Shown here one piece after another: positions 1-5,022 of a DNA stretch of 5,082 nucleotides (within the stretch, counting starts at the first letter, position 1; each line of letters starts with the position of its first letter). The notes beneath the pieces are model-generated. The model made no database searches, was not told the DNA's origin, and saw only the letters and a program-made list of their open reading frames with translations. The stretch spans positions 1 to 5,082 of the forward strand of contig CANHCD010000185.1 of the NCBI GenBank assembly GCA_947458795.1. Direction: 5' to 3'. The stretch comes from Cyclobacteriaceae bacterium. Lineage in GTDB: Bacteria; Bacteroidota; Bacteroidia; Cytophagales; Cyclobacteriaceae. Made by a program: the position numbers and the translations under genes.

Positions 1-234
1 ACAAAAGTGGATTTTACAGACAATACCATTTTCCGAAAAGTCAGCCTCAACGAGTTGGCTGGCTTGCAGCATTACAACGAGGCGATCGTGCACTTCAATA
101 CTCAAAATTACAAGCAGGCCATTGACTTACTTTCCAAGGCTTACACGTACTATCCATCAGAGCGCATCGAAGGTCTAAAAGAGCTAAGCATCGACCTAGC
201 CTACCATAGCTATGGCGTTGACATCCGGAAATAG
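1..234 (+). CDS. C-terminal end of a TPR-repeat protein (5' end outside window)
   Basis: The frame is open from the first base of the window and ends at TAG 232-234, so 77 C-terminal residues are visible. A GTG codon at position 7 could be read as a start, but there is no reason to prefer it: the frame continues upstream and the protein most likely begins outside the window. Numbering from the first visible codon, residues 21-54 fit one tetratricopeptide repeat: A28, A40, L44, A47 and P52 fall at the usual TPR positions 8, 20, 24, 27 and 32, with the typical 'NYKQAIDLLSKAY' second-helix pattern. TPRs form helical hairpins that bind other proteins. The final 20 residues could be a capping helix. 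No signal or membrane segment is visible in this part. The gene converges on the SlyD-like gene with only 16 bp between the stop codons. Function cannot be assigned from the fragment; some Bacteroidota transglutaminase-like proteins end in a similar TPR, but this is only a possibility. Confidence 0.75.
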   Translation, partial: TKVDFTDNTIFRKVSLNELAGLQHYNEAIVHFNTQNYKQAIDLLSKAYTYYPSERIEGLKELSIDLAYHSYGVDIRK

Positions 235-250
235 GTTCAAATTAGCGCGC

Positions 251-769
251 TTAGTGATGGTGGTGGTGGCCTTCAGGCCCATGGGCGTGGCCATGCTCTA
301 GTTCTACAGGTAACGCTTCTCGGATAGTTACAATTTTTCCTTCAAACTGCAGATCCAAACCTGCAAGTGGGGAGTTGAAGTCCAAGTGTACGCCCATGTA
401 ATCTACCTTGAGCACTTCGCCACGCATTTGGTTGCCCTTATCGTCTTGCATCGGGATGACATTTCCTACCCGCAGAAGGTCTCTATTTTTTTTGCCTTCC
501 TCTTTAAAATTGGCCTTGGGAATAATCACTCGCTTTGCATCGTCGTAATCCCCATAGCCATTTTCAAAGTCAATAAATACCGAAAAAGAATCTCCTACAG
601 ATTTGCCCTCCAAGGCCTGCTCCAATGCAGGAAGCAGGTTGTGGTGACCAAATAGAAAATAAAAAGGGTCTTGCTCAGTCACAGTCTCGTACCAGCGCAT
701 GCCTGTTTCCCCATCATCAACCGTCAAGGTATAGGAAACAGCGACAACCTTATCATTTGTAGCAATCAT
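251..769 (-). CDS. slyD: SlyD-like FKBP-type peptidyl-prolyl cis-trans isomerase
   Basis: This 172-residue protein has the SlyD layout. The FKBP half-domain begins around residues 5-75, with 'FGHHNLLPALEQALEG' (40-55) matching the SlyD 'HGHGSLISGLETALEG' block and 'YGDYD' (72-76) matching 'YGQYD'. An insert-in-flap chaperone domain lies at about 76-130, and the FKBP fold closes with 'SPLAGLDLQFEGKIV' (133-147). The tail (159-172) contains HGHAHG and ends in five histidines, like the nickel/zinc-binding tail of E. coli SlyD. The family catalyses prolyl isomerisation, holds unfolded proteins and binds divalent metals in the cytoplasm; no signal peptide is visible here. The ATG lies 18 bp after the Wzi stop codon, so it is probably the last gene of that transcript. 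No clear Shine-Dalgarno sequence precedes it, as is usual in Bacteroidota. Family assignment is firm; a role in capsule biogenesis is not shown. Confidence 0.93.
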   Translation of the reverse strand: MIATNDKVVAVSYTLTVDDGETGMRWYETVTEQDPFYFLFGHHNLLPALEQALEGKSVGDSFSVFIDFENGYGDYDDAKRVIIPKANFKEEGKKNRDLLRVGNVIPMQDDKGNQMRGEVLKVDYMGVHLDFNSPLAGLDLQFEGKIVTIREALPVELEHGHAHGPEGHHHHH

Positions 770-787
770 CGATAGAACGTTTAAGAT

Positions 788-2479
788 TTAGCGAAATAGG
801 TAGGTAACTGAAAGTTGCCCGACAAAATTGGTGCGGTCATAGCCAGGCACAAACCATTTTTCAGGTTTGTTTTCCAAGTACCACTTGTAATTTAAGGTAT
901 TCACATATTGGAATTTGCCTGCAACAAGAAGGTTTCCAAACTTCCATTCTGGGGCAAGCGAAAAGACCAAGTCCACGTATTTGTTACGGAAATCCTTCAC
1001 TTCTTCGTAACGGTAGTAATAAAAGTCATTGTTGTACTCAATGCGCTCTAGCTCTATCCCAATTTTTTTCATGCCTTCAATCCAGGCAATGCCGGCAAAA
1101 ATTTGGTTACTAGCAGGCCCATTCCCTAATCCAAGCATCTGCCCCCGATGCGTATAGCCATGACGCACATGGTCATGAATGTACCAGGTTCGAAGTTGTC
1201 GGATATCTTCTCGGATCGTCTGCCCCGAAAAAGTCATCTCGGAGCTCAGCTCCAAAAAGCGATTCTCTTTTTTCAGATCCATCAAGTGCGAAAAACCAAA
1301 GGTAAATGCTCTGCCTGATTCGGGGGTAGTGATAAAATCGATGAAAGGACGGTCGTTGTCACGGGTGCCAAACTCCCCATAAAACTCAAAGCGCCCCTTT
1401 GGATCTATCCATCGGAAAAAGCCTGCGCTAAACTGCTGCCGCTTGGATTGGATTGTATCCAGCACCTGTTGGTTCTTTTTTCTTCCATTAAATACCGGAA
1501 GCACATCCTCTAGATCGGATACTTCGGAGCGGTACACATTGTTGGTGGAGCCATACCCAAAAAATAGGCCAGGCACCCACTTGGGTTGGTAGGTGAAGAT
1601 CAGCCCTGAAAGTTGACGCCGCCCATCCTCCTTTTTTGGATAATAAACATCCATCTGCTGAAAGTTATAGTCAGAATGTGGAGGTAGAAAATTGGATGCT
1701 TCCAGCCTTCCAGTCATGATTTGCCCTTCAAATGAACCAATAAAAGACTTAATTGGTCGACGTGTATTCATTGTGTAGTGCAAAAAGCCAGGGGCGGAAT
1801 TCCCCATCAGCAACGAATTTCGTCTTCCCGGTCCCCACCAGAGATTTTCGGTGGATATTCCCAAGGAAATCGCATCCAAATTCAGACGGAAGCTGGATTG
1901 TCCTGGAACCAATTTTTGATAGGCGCTCTCCCCAAAGCGCTCAGGAAGGTCAATTCGGTTGAGGTATTCGTAATAGAAAAGGATGGTGGACTGCTGCTCA
2001 ATAGGAAAGCCGATGAACTCTTTATTTTGAGCTCGAATCAGTTCGGGCTGTACCTGCAAGCTGAATTTCCACCATTCTACAAAAGCTCCCATGCTAAATA
2101 CCTGTTGCATCCCACGATTTGGAATCATGGCACCATCGTTCGTAGCAAAAGGATAGTTGGAGGTATACTGGCTTTTAACCAAGGCGGGGAGGAATAAAAA
2201 TTTACCATGCTTCCCAAGACGTTGGTGGTAGCTGGAAGAGTCCAGATCGACCAAGCCCCCATCCAAATCAAAGCCATGCGCAAGACCAAAAGCGGCCGTA
2301 GGAATCAAGGGGCGAATCATAAATGAGGACGCCGAATCCACCTTGCCGGTCAACTGCAATCTCCGCAGGTAGTCTTCCAAGGAAGGGGCTCCCACAGCAA
2401 TACTTTGAGCCTTAGTACTCTGACTGAATGATAGCATTCCAAACAGTCCAATCGCCGCTAGTAGTAGTCGTAGTTGCAT
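788..2479 (-). CDS. Capsule assembly Wzi family outer-membrane beta-barrel protein
   Basis: The product has 563 residues. Residues 1-24 form a signal peptide: basic R4, a hydrophobic stretch 5-18 and a likely cut after A24 in 'TKAQS'. The mature part is rich in alternating aromatic/polar strands and ends in 'QLSVTYLFR', as expected of an outer-membrane beta-barrel. The block 'LWWGPGRRNSLLMGNSAPGF' (213-232), followed by a 'FEGQIMTGRLE' strand (250-260), is characteristic of the Wzi family (Pfam Caps_assemb_Wzi, by recollection). E. coli Wzi is an 18-stranded barrel of about 480 residues that binds group 1 capsule at the cell surface; Bacteroidota homologues are often longer, as here. The start codon overlaps the lipoprotein stop codon (TGATG, one shared base), which suggests translational coupling. 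Next downstream is the SlyD-like gene. No glycan substrate can be predicted, and the gene is not within a visible capsule-synthesis cluster. Homologues outside capsule loci may serve exopolysaccharide, lipid or surface-motility functions instead. Confidence 0.88.
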   Translation of the reverse strand: MQLRLLLAAIGLFGMLSFSQSTKAQSIAVGAPSLEDYLRRLQLTGKVDSASSFMIRPLIPTAAFGLAHGFDLDGGLVDLDSSSYHQRLGKHGKFLFLPALVKSQYTSNYPFATNDGAMIPNRGMQQVFSMGAFVEWWKFSLQVQPELIRAQNKEFIGFPIEQQSTILFYYEYLNRIDLPERFGESAYQKLVPGQSSFRLNLDAISLGISTENLWWGPGRRNSLLMGNSAPGFLHYTMNTRRPIKSFIGSFEGQIMTGRLEASNFLPPHSDYNFQQMDVYYPKKEDGRRQLSGLIFTYQPKWVPGLFFGYGSTNNVYRSEVSDLEDVLPVFNGRKKNQQVLDTIQSKRQQFSAGFFRWIDPKGRFEFYGEFGTRDNDRPFIDFITTPESGRAFTFGFSHLMDLKKENRFLELSSEMTFSGQTIREDIRQLRTWYIHDHVRHGYTHRGQMLGLGNGPASNQIFAGIAWIEGMKKIGIELERIEYNNDFYYYRYEEVKDFRNKYVDLVFSLAPEWKFGNLLVAGKFQYVNTLNYKWYLENKPEKWFVPGYDRTNFVGQLSVTYLFR

Positions 2480-3135
2480 CAGGAGTTAGTTTGAATGGCT
2501 AAAATGGAAATTTTGGCAATCGACCAAGACTCATCACACTTGGGCCATGAACTATTGCTTTGCTTCAATTCATCCCGCATGAAAAACCGTACGGAGTCCA
2601 CCTTAGAATGTTCAATGAGCTTCTCTATTCGGTACCGGCTGGTAGAGGTTTGTCCTCCAAGGCACAAGCTTGGCAGGTTGGTTTCTATCGCTCCTGTTTT
2701 GGGGATATTCTGCCGGAAAAATTCATTAGGGTAAGACTGGTACAAGCAATAAGAAGATTCACAAGGGCTGTTCGAAAAGGTAGTGCGAACGACATCCATG
2801 CTATCGATTCCCATAAACCAGTAATCTGGTCCAGAATAACCGTCATCCCAGTTGCCGTCCCAGCTGTCGTGAATAAAAATCTCAGCAGTCAACTTTAAAT
2901 AGTTGTGCGCAGGCAAGTCATAAAGCGTAACCGCCACTTCCTCATTGTGGTACCATCCTGCAACGGTATCGTTTCTCCAGACTAATAGACGTCCATTTTC
3001 AAAATTAGCCAAGTCCAATTTTGAAAAGTTGTTGTTGTAGATTTGAACTTGGTTTTCAACAGACTCCACACAGGAAACTGTTCCCAAAAGCAGAAAAAAA
3101 GCAAAAAGGCGAAGACTAGGCAGCAACTTTCCCAT
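2479..3135 (-). CDS. Predicted lipoprotein with DSWDG...GPDYW acidic module, function unknown
   Basis: The 218-residue product starts with a lipoprotein signal: K3 and R9, a hydrophobic run (10-18), then 'LGTVSC' with the lipidated cysteine at C22. The lipobox is slightly atypical (T at -3) but acceptable. There is no aspartate at +2, so outer-membrane sorting is expected. The mature domain looks all-beta. It holds an acidic, tryptophan-rich block 'HDSWDGNWDDGYSGPDYW' (89-106), then 'TTFSN' (118-122), 'QSYP' (133-136), 'TGAIETN' (147-153), 'RYRI' (167-170) and 'CDESW' (200-204). Four further cysteines (125, 130, 158, 200) could form disulfides in the oxidising envelope. The aspartates at 90, 93, 97, 98 and 104 could bind calcium, as in jelly-roll carbohydrate-binding domains; this is inference. 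It is the first gene of the minus-strand operon and overlaps the Wzi start by one base, so a role beside Wzi at the outer membrane is plausible. I do not recognise a named family with certainty. Confidence 0.8.
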   Translation of the reverse strand: MGKLLPSLRLFAFFLLLGTVSCVESVENQVQIYNNNFSKLDLANFENGRLLVWRNDTVAGWYHNEEVAVTLYDLPAHNYLKLTAEIFIHDSWDGNWDDGYSGPDYWFMGIDSMDVVRTTFSNSPCESSYCLYQSYPNEFFRQNIPKTGAIETNLPSLCLGGQTSTSRYRIEKLIEHSKVDSVRFFMRDELKQSNSSWPKCDESWSIAKISILAIQTNS

Positions 3136-3166
3136 GGAAAAAGGGGTGATTAAAAATATAATTTAA

Positions 3167-3198
3167 CAAAGAAACAAAAAACAAGACACTTCTTCCAA
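3167..3198 (-). promoter_or_regulatory. Candidate Bacteroidota -33/-7 promoter for the lipoprotein-Wzi-SlyD operon
   Basis: Read on the minus strand, TTG (3198-3196) is followed after 21 bp by TTTCTTTG (3174-3167). The Bacteroidota sigma-factor consensus is TTG, a spacer of about 17-23 bp, then TAnnTTTG, so this match lacks only the A of the -7 box. The start codon lies about 31 bp further on, after an AT-rich leader without a Shine-Dalgarno sequence. The region is A/T rich, so a chance match is possible. Confidence 0.3.
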
Positions 3199-3224
3199 TT
3201 TAAGCCATACAATGTCATCGCGCG

Positions 3225-3240
3225 ACCCTTTAAAAAGGGT
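3225..3240. promoter_or_regulatory. Perfect 7-bp-arm palindrome in the divergent intergenic region (possible operator)
   Basis: ACCCTTT (3225-3231) is repeated in inverse as AAAGGGT (3234-3240) with only AA between. A two-base loop makes an RNA hairpin unlikely, so dimeric protein binding to DNA is the more natural reading. It sits roughly midway between the two divergent starts (ATGs at 3135 and 3357), upstream of both genes. No regulator is encoded nearby, and the function is inferred from symmetry and position only. Confidence 0.3.
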
Positions 3241-3298
3241 GGTTTTGATTTAAATAGAAAATAAAGAAGGCATACTCCTAGAAATCGTCCCTCCTACT

Positions 3299-3336
3299 TT
3301 TTGAATCAAAAAATAAAGGATAATCCCTTACTTTTA
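3299..3336 (+). promoter_or_regulatory. Weak candidate promoter for the UDP-GlcNAc 2-epimerase gene
   Basis: TACTTTTA (3329-3336) resembles the Bacteroidota -7 box TAnnTTTG except for its last base. A TTTTTG run ending at 3303 could serve as the -33 element, but the 25-bp gap is longer than usual. It would give a short leader before the ATG at 3357. No better candidate is visible in the 120 bp upstream, and no Shine-Dalgarno sequence precedes the start. Confidence 0.2.
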
Positions 3337-3356
3337 CTTGTTCATTCGCTTTTGCT

Positions 3357-4451
3357 ATGCCTCTTTTTACTCTTGTTGCCGGTGCTCGGCCCAACTTTAT
3401 GAAAATCGCTCCGCTGATTCATGCCTTGCAAAAAAAGGAAGCGGAAGGAGTAAGCGTTCATTTTCGCTTGGTACATACGGGGCAGCATTACGACAAAAAC
3501 ATGTCGGGGGACTTTTTTGAGCAGCTGAATATCCCCGCTCCAAATGCAAACCTCGGAGGAGGGGGAGGCACTCAGGCCGAGCAAACTGCTGCGATTATGG
3601 TGGCCTTTGAGCGGGAACTGATGGACCATCATCCAGACCTTGTCCTGGTAGTTGGCGATGTCACCAGTACCTTGGCCTGCTCCATCTCTGCCAAAAAATT
3701 ACAAATCGATGTCGCGCATGTGGAAGCGGGAATCCGCTCAGGAGACTTGAGCATGCCAGAGGAGATTAACCGCATGGTAACCGACTCGATCACAGATCAC
3801 TTTTTTACTACTTCAGAAATTGCAAACACCAACTTGCGCACCGCAGGAGTGCCGGAGGACCGGATTCACTTTGTGGGCAACACCATGATCGATACGCTGC
3901 TTGCGCAGCAACCACGCTTCACCAAGCCACAAGGAGCCCCTTTTGATCAATTGATCCCTAAAGAATACTTTGTAGTGACCCTGCATCGACCTGCCAATGT
4001 GGATAATGAAGAATCCTTACGGGAACTGATGGAAGCTATCTTGAAAGGGACTGCCGGGTTGCCGGTGATTTTTCCAGTACATCCACGCACTGCCAAAAAC
4101 TTAGAACGTTTGGGAATCTCTGCTCCAAATCTTCACCTGATCAGCCCGCTGGGCTACTTGGAGTTTAACCACCTCGTGCAGCACGCCAAGGGCATCATTA
4201 CGGACTCGGGAGGAGTAACGGAAGAGGCTTCAGTGATGAATGTGCCTTGCATTACGCTACGAGATAGTACGGAGCGCGCGGAGACAATCCACCTCGGCAC
4301 CAACGAATTGGTAGGCACCGATCCCAAAAATCTTGGCCCCTACCTCGCAAAAATCTTAAAAGGAAACTGGAAGCAGTATCAGGGGATCCCGCTATGGGAT
4401 GGGAAGACCTCGGAGCGCATCGTAGAAATCCTCCTCAATCACTACGCTTAA
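3357..4451 (+). CDS. wecB: UDP-N-acetylglucosamine 2-epimerase (non-hydrolysing)
   Basis: The 364-residue length is normal for the non-hydrolysing family (GT-B fold, cytoplasmic), which converts UDP-GlcNAc to UDP-ManNAc for surface polysaccharides. Motifs in order: 'GARPNFMKIAPL' (9-20) of the N-terminal Rossmann domain; 'HTGQHYD' (40-46); 'VVGDVTST' (98-105) with D101; 'HVEAGIRSGD' (121-130) with E123; 'MPEEINR' (133-139) with E136; 'TLHRPANVDN' (208-217) with H210; 'PVHPRT' (240-245); 'TDSGGVTEEA' (282-291) for UDP binding; 'LRDSTERAET' (301-310). D101, E123, E136 and H210 correspond to catalytic residues known in E. coli WecB. The 'MPEEINR' and 'HRPxNVDN' wording matches the MJ1504-type branch more than E. 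coli WecB, which has HRREN. The start puts the GARPN loop at its usual distance from the N terminus. The gene stands alone in this window, divergent from the Wzi operon, with no UDP-ManNAc dehydrogenase (wecC) beside it. An epimerase acting on a related UDP-sugar cannot be excluded. Confidence 0.93.
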   Translation: MPLFTLVAGARPNFMKIAPLIHALQKKEAEGVSVHFRLVHTGQHYDKNMSGDFFEQLNIPAPNANLGGGGGTQAEQTAAIMVAFERELMDHHPDLVLVVGDVTSTLACSISAKKLQIDVAHVEAGIRSGDLSMPEEINRMVTDSITDHFFTTSEIANTNLRTAGVPEDRIHFVGNTMIDTLLAQQPRFTKPQGAPFDQLIPKEYFVVTLHRPANVDNEESLRELMEAILKGTAGLPVIFPVHPRTAKNLERLGISAPNLHLISPLGYLEFNHLVQHAKGIITDSGGVTEEASVMNVPCITLRDSTERAETIHLGTNELVGTDPKNLGPYLAKILKGNWKQYQGIPLWDGKTSERIVEILLNHYA

Positions 4452-4461
4452 TACTAACGAG

Positions 4462-4494
4462 AAGCCTGCCTACCGCAGGCTTGGAGAATTTTTT
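4462..4494 (+). terminator. Possible terminator of the epimerase gene (GCCTGC palindrome plus T run)
   Basis: AAGCCTGC (4462-4469) and GCAGGCTT (4475-4482) form a perfect 8-bp stem with a 5-base loop, starting 10 bp after the epimerase stop codon. Six T residues follow at 4489-4494, but six other bases intervene, so it is not a textbook intrinsic terminator. The same palindrome core recurs four more times downstream, so this may be a repeat element that also happens to terminate transcription. Confidence 0.4.
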
Positions 4495-4547
4495 ATTTAG
4501 CGCGCAAAGACGCTAAGGCGCAAAGAAATTAAAGAGGTCCTTGGAAC

Positions 4548-4566
4548 CCTGCCTTCGGTAGGCAGG
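4548..4566. repeat. Palindrome CCTGCCT/AGGCAGG within the array
   Basis: CCTGCCT (4548-4554) and AGGCAGG (4560-4566) form a perfect 7-bp inverted repeat around TCGGT. It is a variant of the CCTGCC..CCGCAGG palindromes seen at 4462, 4685, 4784 and 4875, and it sits between the first two left octamer arms. No T run follows closely, so a terminator role is not supported. Confidence 0.7.
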
Positions 4567-4620
4567 CTTTATGTGAATTTATTTTTTGGCGTGCAAAGAG
4601 GCTAAGGTGCAAAGAAAAAC

Positions 4621-4750
4621 CCTTTGCGCGATAAATTCCTTTTGTTTTCGCCGAGGAGCAAAGAGATAGGTTGAGCCATTCATAGCCTGCCAACCGCAGG
4701 CCTAAACAACGTAAACAGGTTTAGAGACTTTGTTTATTTAGCGCGCAAAG
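4621..4750. repeat. 130-bp direct repeat, copy 1 (partner 4811-4940)
   Basis: Compared base by base with 4811-4940, this segment differs at four positions only (4705, 4709, 4712, 4715), giving 126 of 130 identical. It runs from a right-arm octamer through the segment TTTTCGCCGAGGAGC, a GCCTGC palindrome and an AT-rich spacer to the next TTTATTTAGCGCGCAAAG left arm. The period is 190 bp. All four differences cluster just after the palindrome. Confidence 0.9.
4685..4701. repeat. Palindrome GCCTGC-caacc-GCAGGC within module copy 1
   Basis: Perfect 6-bp arms (4685-4690 and 4696-4701) surround a 5-base loop. The identical 17 bases recur at 4875-4891 in the second module. Flanking TA on both sides could extend the stem past a single bulged C. 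Confidence 0.75.
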
Positions 4751-4826
4751 ACGCAGAGGCGCAAAGAATTAAACACCTTTGTGCCTGCCTTCCGCAGGTA
4801 GGTCTTTGCGCCTTTGCGCGATAAAT
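4736..4826. repeat. Long imperfect hairpin of octamer arms (22 bp)
   Basis: Left bases 4742-4750 plus 4759-4766 pair with 4804-4820 over 17 bp. The only interruption is an 8-base bulge (4751-4758), exactly one repeat unit. After one G/A mismatch, ATTTA (4736-4740) pairs with TAAAT (4822-4826). The loop holds a further palindrome, CCTGC (4784-4788)/GCAGG (4794-4798). The result is a cruciform or RNA stem capped by a smaller stem. Confidence 0.75.
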
Positions 4827-4940
4827 TCCTTTTGTTTTCGCCGAGGAGCAAAGAGATAGGTTGAGCCATTCATAGCCTGCCAACCGCAGGCCTACACACC
4901 GAAAGCAGGTTTAGAGACTTTGTTTATTTAGCGCGCAAAG
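4811..4940. repeat. 130-bp direct repeat, copy 2 (partner 4621-4750)
   Basis: This is the second copy of the 190-bp-period module. Downstream it differs from copy 1 by lacking one 8-bp unit (the equivalent of 4751-4758) and the internal GCCTGC-type palindrome. A decayed third module start appears at 4972, where CCTTTGCGCGAT recurs followed by a similar but diverged tail to about 5000. Confidence 0.9.
4875..4891. repeat. Palindrome GCCTGC-caacc-GCAGGC within module copy 2
   Basis: This is an exact copy of 4685-4701, with 6-bp arms and a 5-base loop, 190 bp downstream. Confidence 0.75.
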
Positions 4941-4981
4941 GCGCAAAGAGAAAAACCTTTGCGTCTTGGCGCCTTTGCGCG
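4932..4981. repeat. Octamer-arm hairpin with perfect 13-bp stem
   Basis: CGCGCAAAGGCGC (4932-4944) is exactly complementary in inverse to 4969-4981. Four more pairs (4946-4949 with 4964-4967) follow after one mismatch. The left arm has two octamers and the right arm three, the reverse of the imbalance in the hairpin at 4736-4826. It is the last large hairpin before the minus-strand gene end at the right edge. Confidence 0.75.
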
Positions 4982-5022
4982 ATTAAATCCCTTTATTCTC
5001 GAAGAGACGTAGTACCTCTCCA

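Larger units (their letters stand above)
4462..5000. repeat. Composite intergenic repeat array (octamer arms, GCCTGC palindromes, tandem modules)
   Basis: This gene-free stretch is almost wholly repetitive. Left arms begin TTTATTTAGC and continue in 8-bp units of consensus RCGCAAAG: three units at 4502-4525, three degenerate ones at 4591-4614, three at 4743-4766 and two at 4933-4948. Reverse-complement units (CTTTGCGC type) form right arms at 4622-4629 (one), 4804-4819 (two) and 4957-4980 (three), each followed by GAT(T)AAAT. GCCTGC-type palindromes lie between them. The layout suggests a REP/MITE-like family expanded in place. It occupies a convergent intergenic region, a common site for such elements. 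No transposase, RAYT gene, target-site duplication or coding frame is visible within it. The biological role is unknown. Confidence 0.85.

Noticed and set aside
7..9. GTG as the start of the TPR protein
   Set aside because: The frame is open to the window edge, and a TPR domain of this type is normally the tail of a larger protein, so an internal valine is more likely.
242..251. TTAGCGCGC between the TPR and SlyD stop codons, matching the start of the array's left arms
   Set aside because: Nine shared bases, partly overlapping the SlyD stop codon and forming a simple AGCGCGCT palindrome, are not enough to call a remnant repeat. No octamers follow.
1778..2197. 139-codon plus-strand open frame inside the Wzi gene, and other antisense frames
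   Set aside because: They lie opposite clear coding sequence with recognisable motifs, show no family features, and are explained as shadow frames.
3555..3568. G-rich run in the epimerase gene (slippage tract or G-quadruplex)
   Set aside because: It encodes a plausible glycine-rich loop (residues 67-71). The G tracts are mostly two bases long, and the frame is intact on both sides.
4462..5000. CRISPR array or tRNA-like cluster
   Set aside because: Repeat spacing is irregular, the spacers themselves are repeated rather than unique, the repeats are inverted pairs, and no cas gene or tRNA arm pattern is present.
5004..5020. Imperfect palindrome GAGA-c-GTA-g-TAC-c-TCTC as a terminator of the right-edge gene
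   Set aside because: The stem is interrupted, the loop would be one base, and no T run follows on the minus strand.
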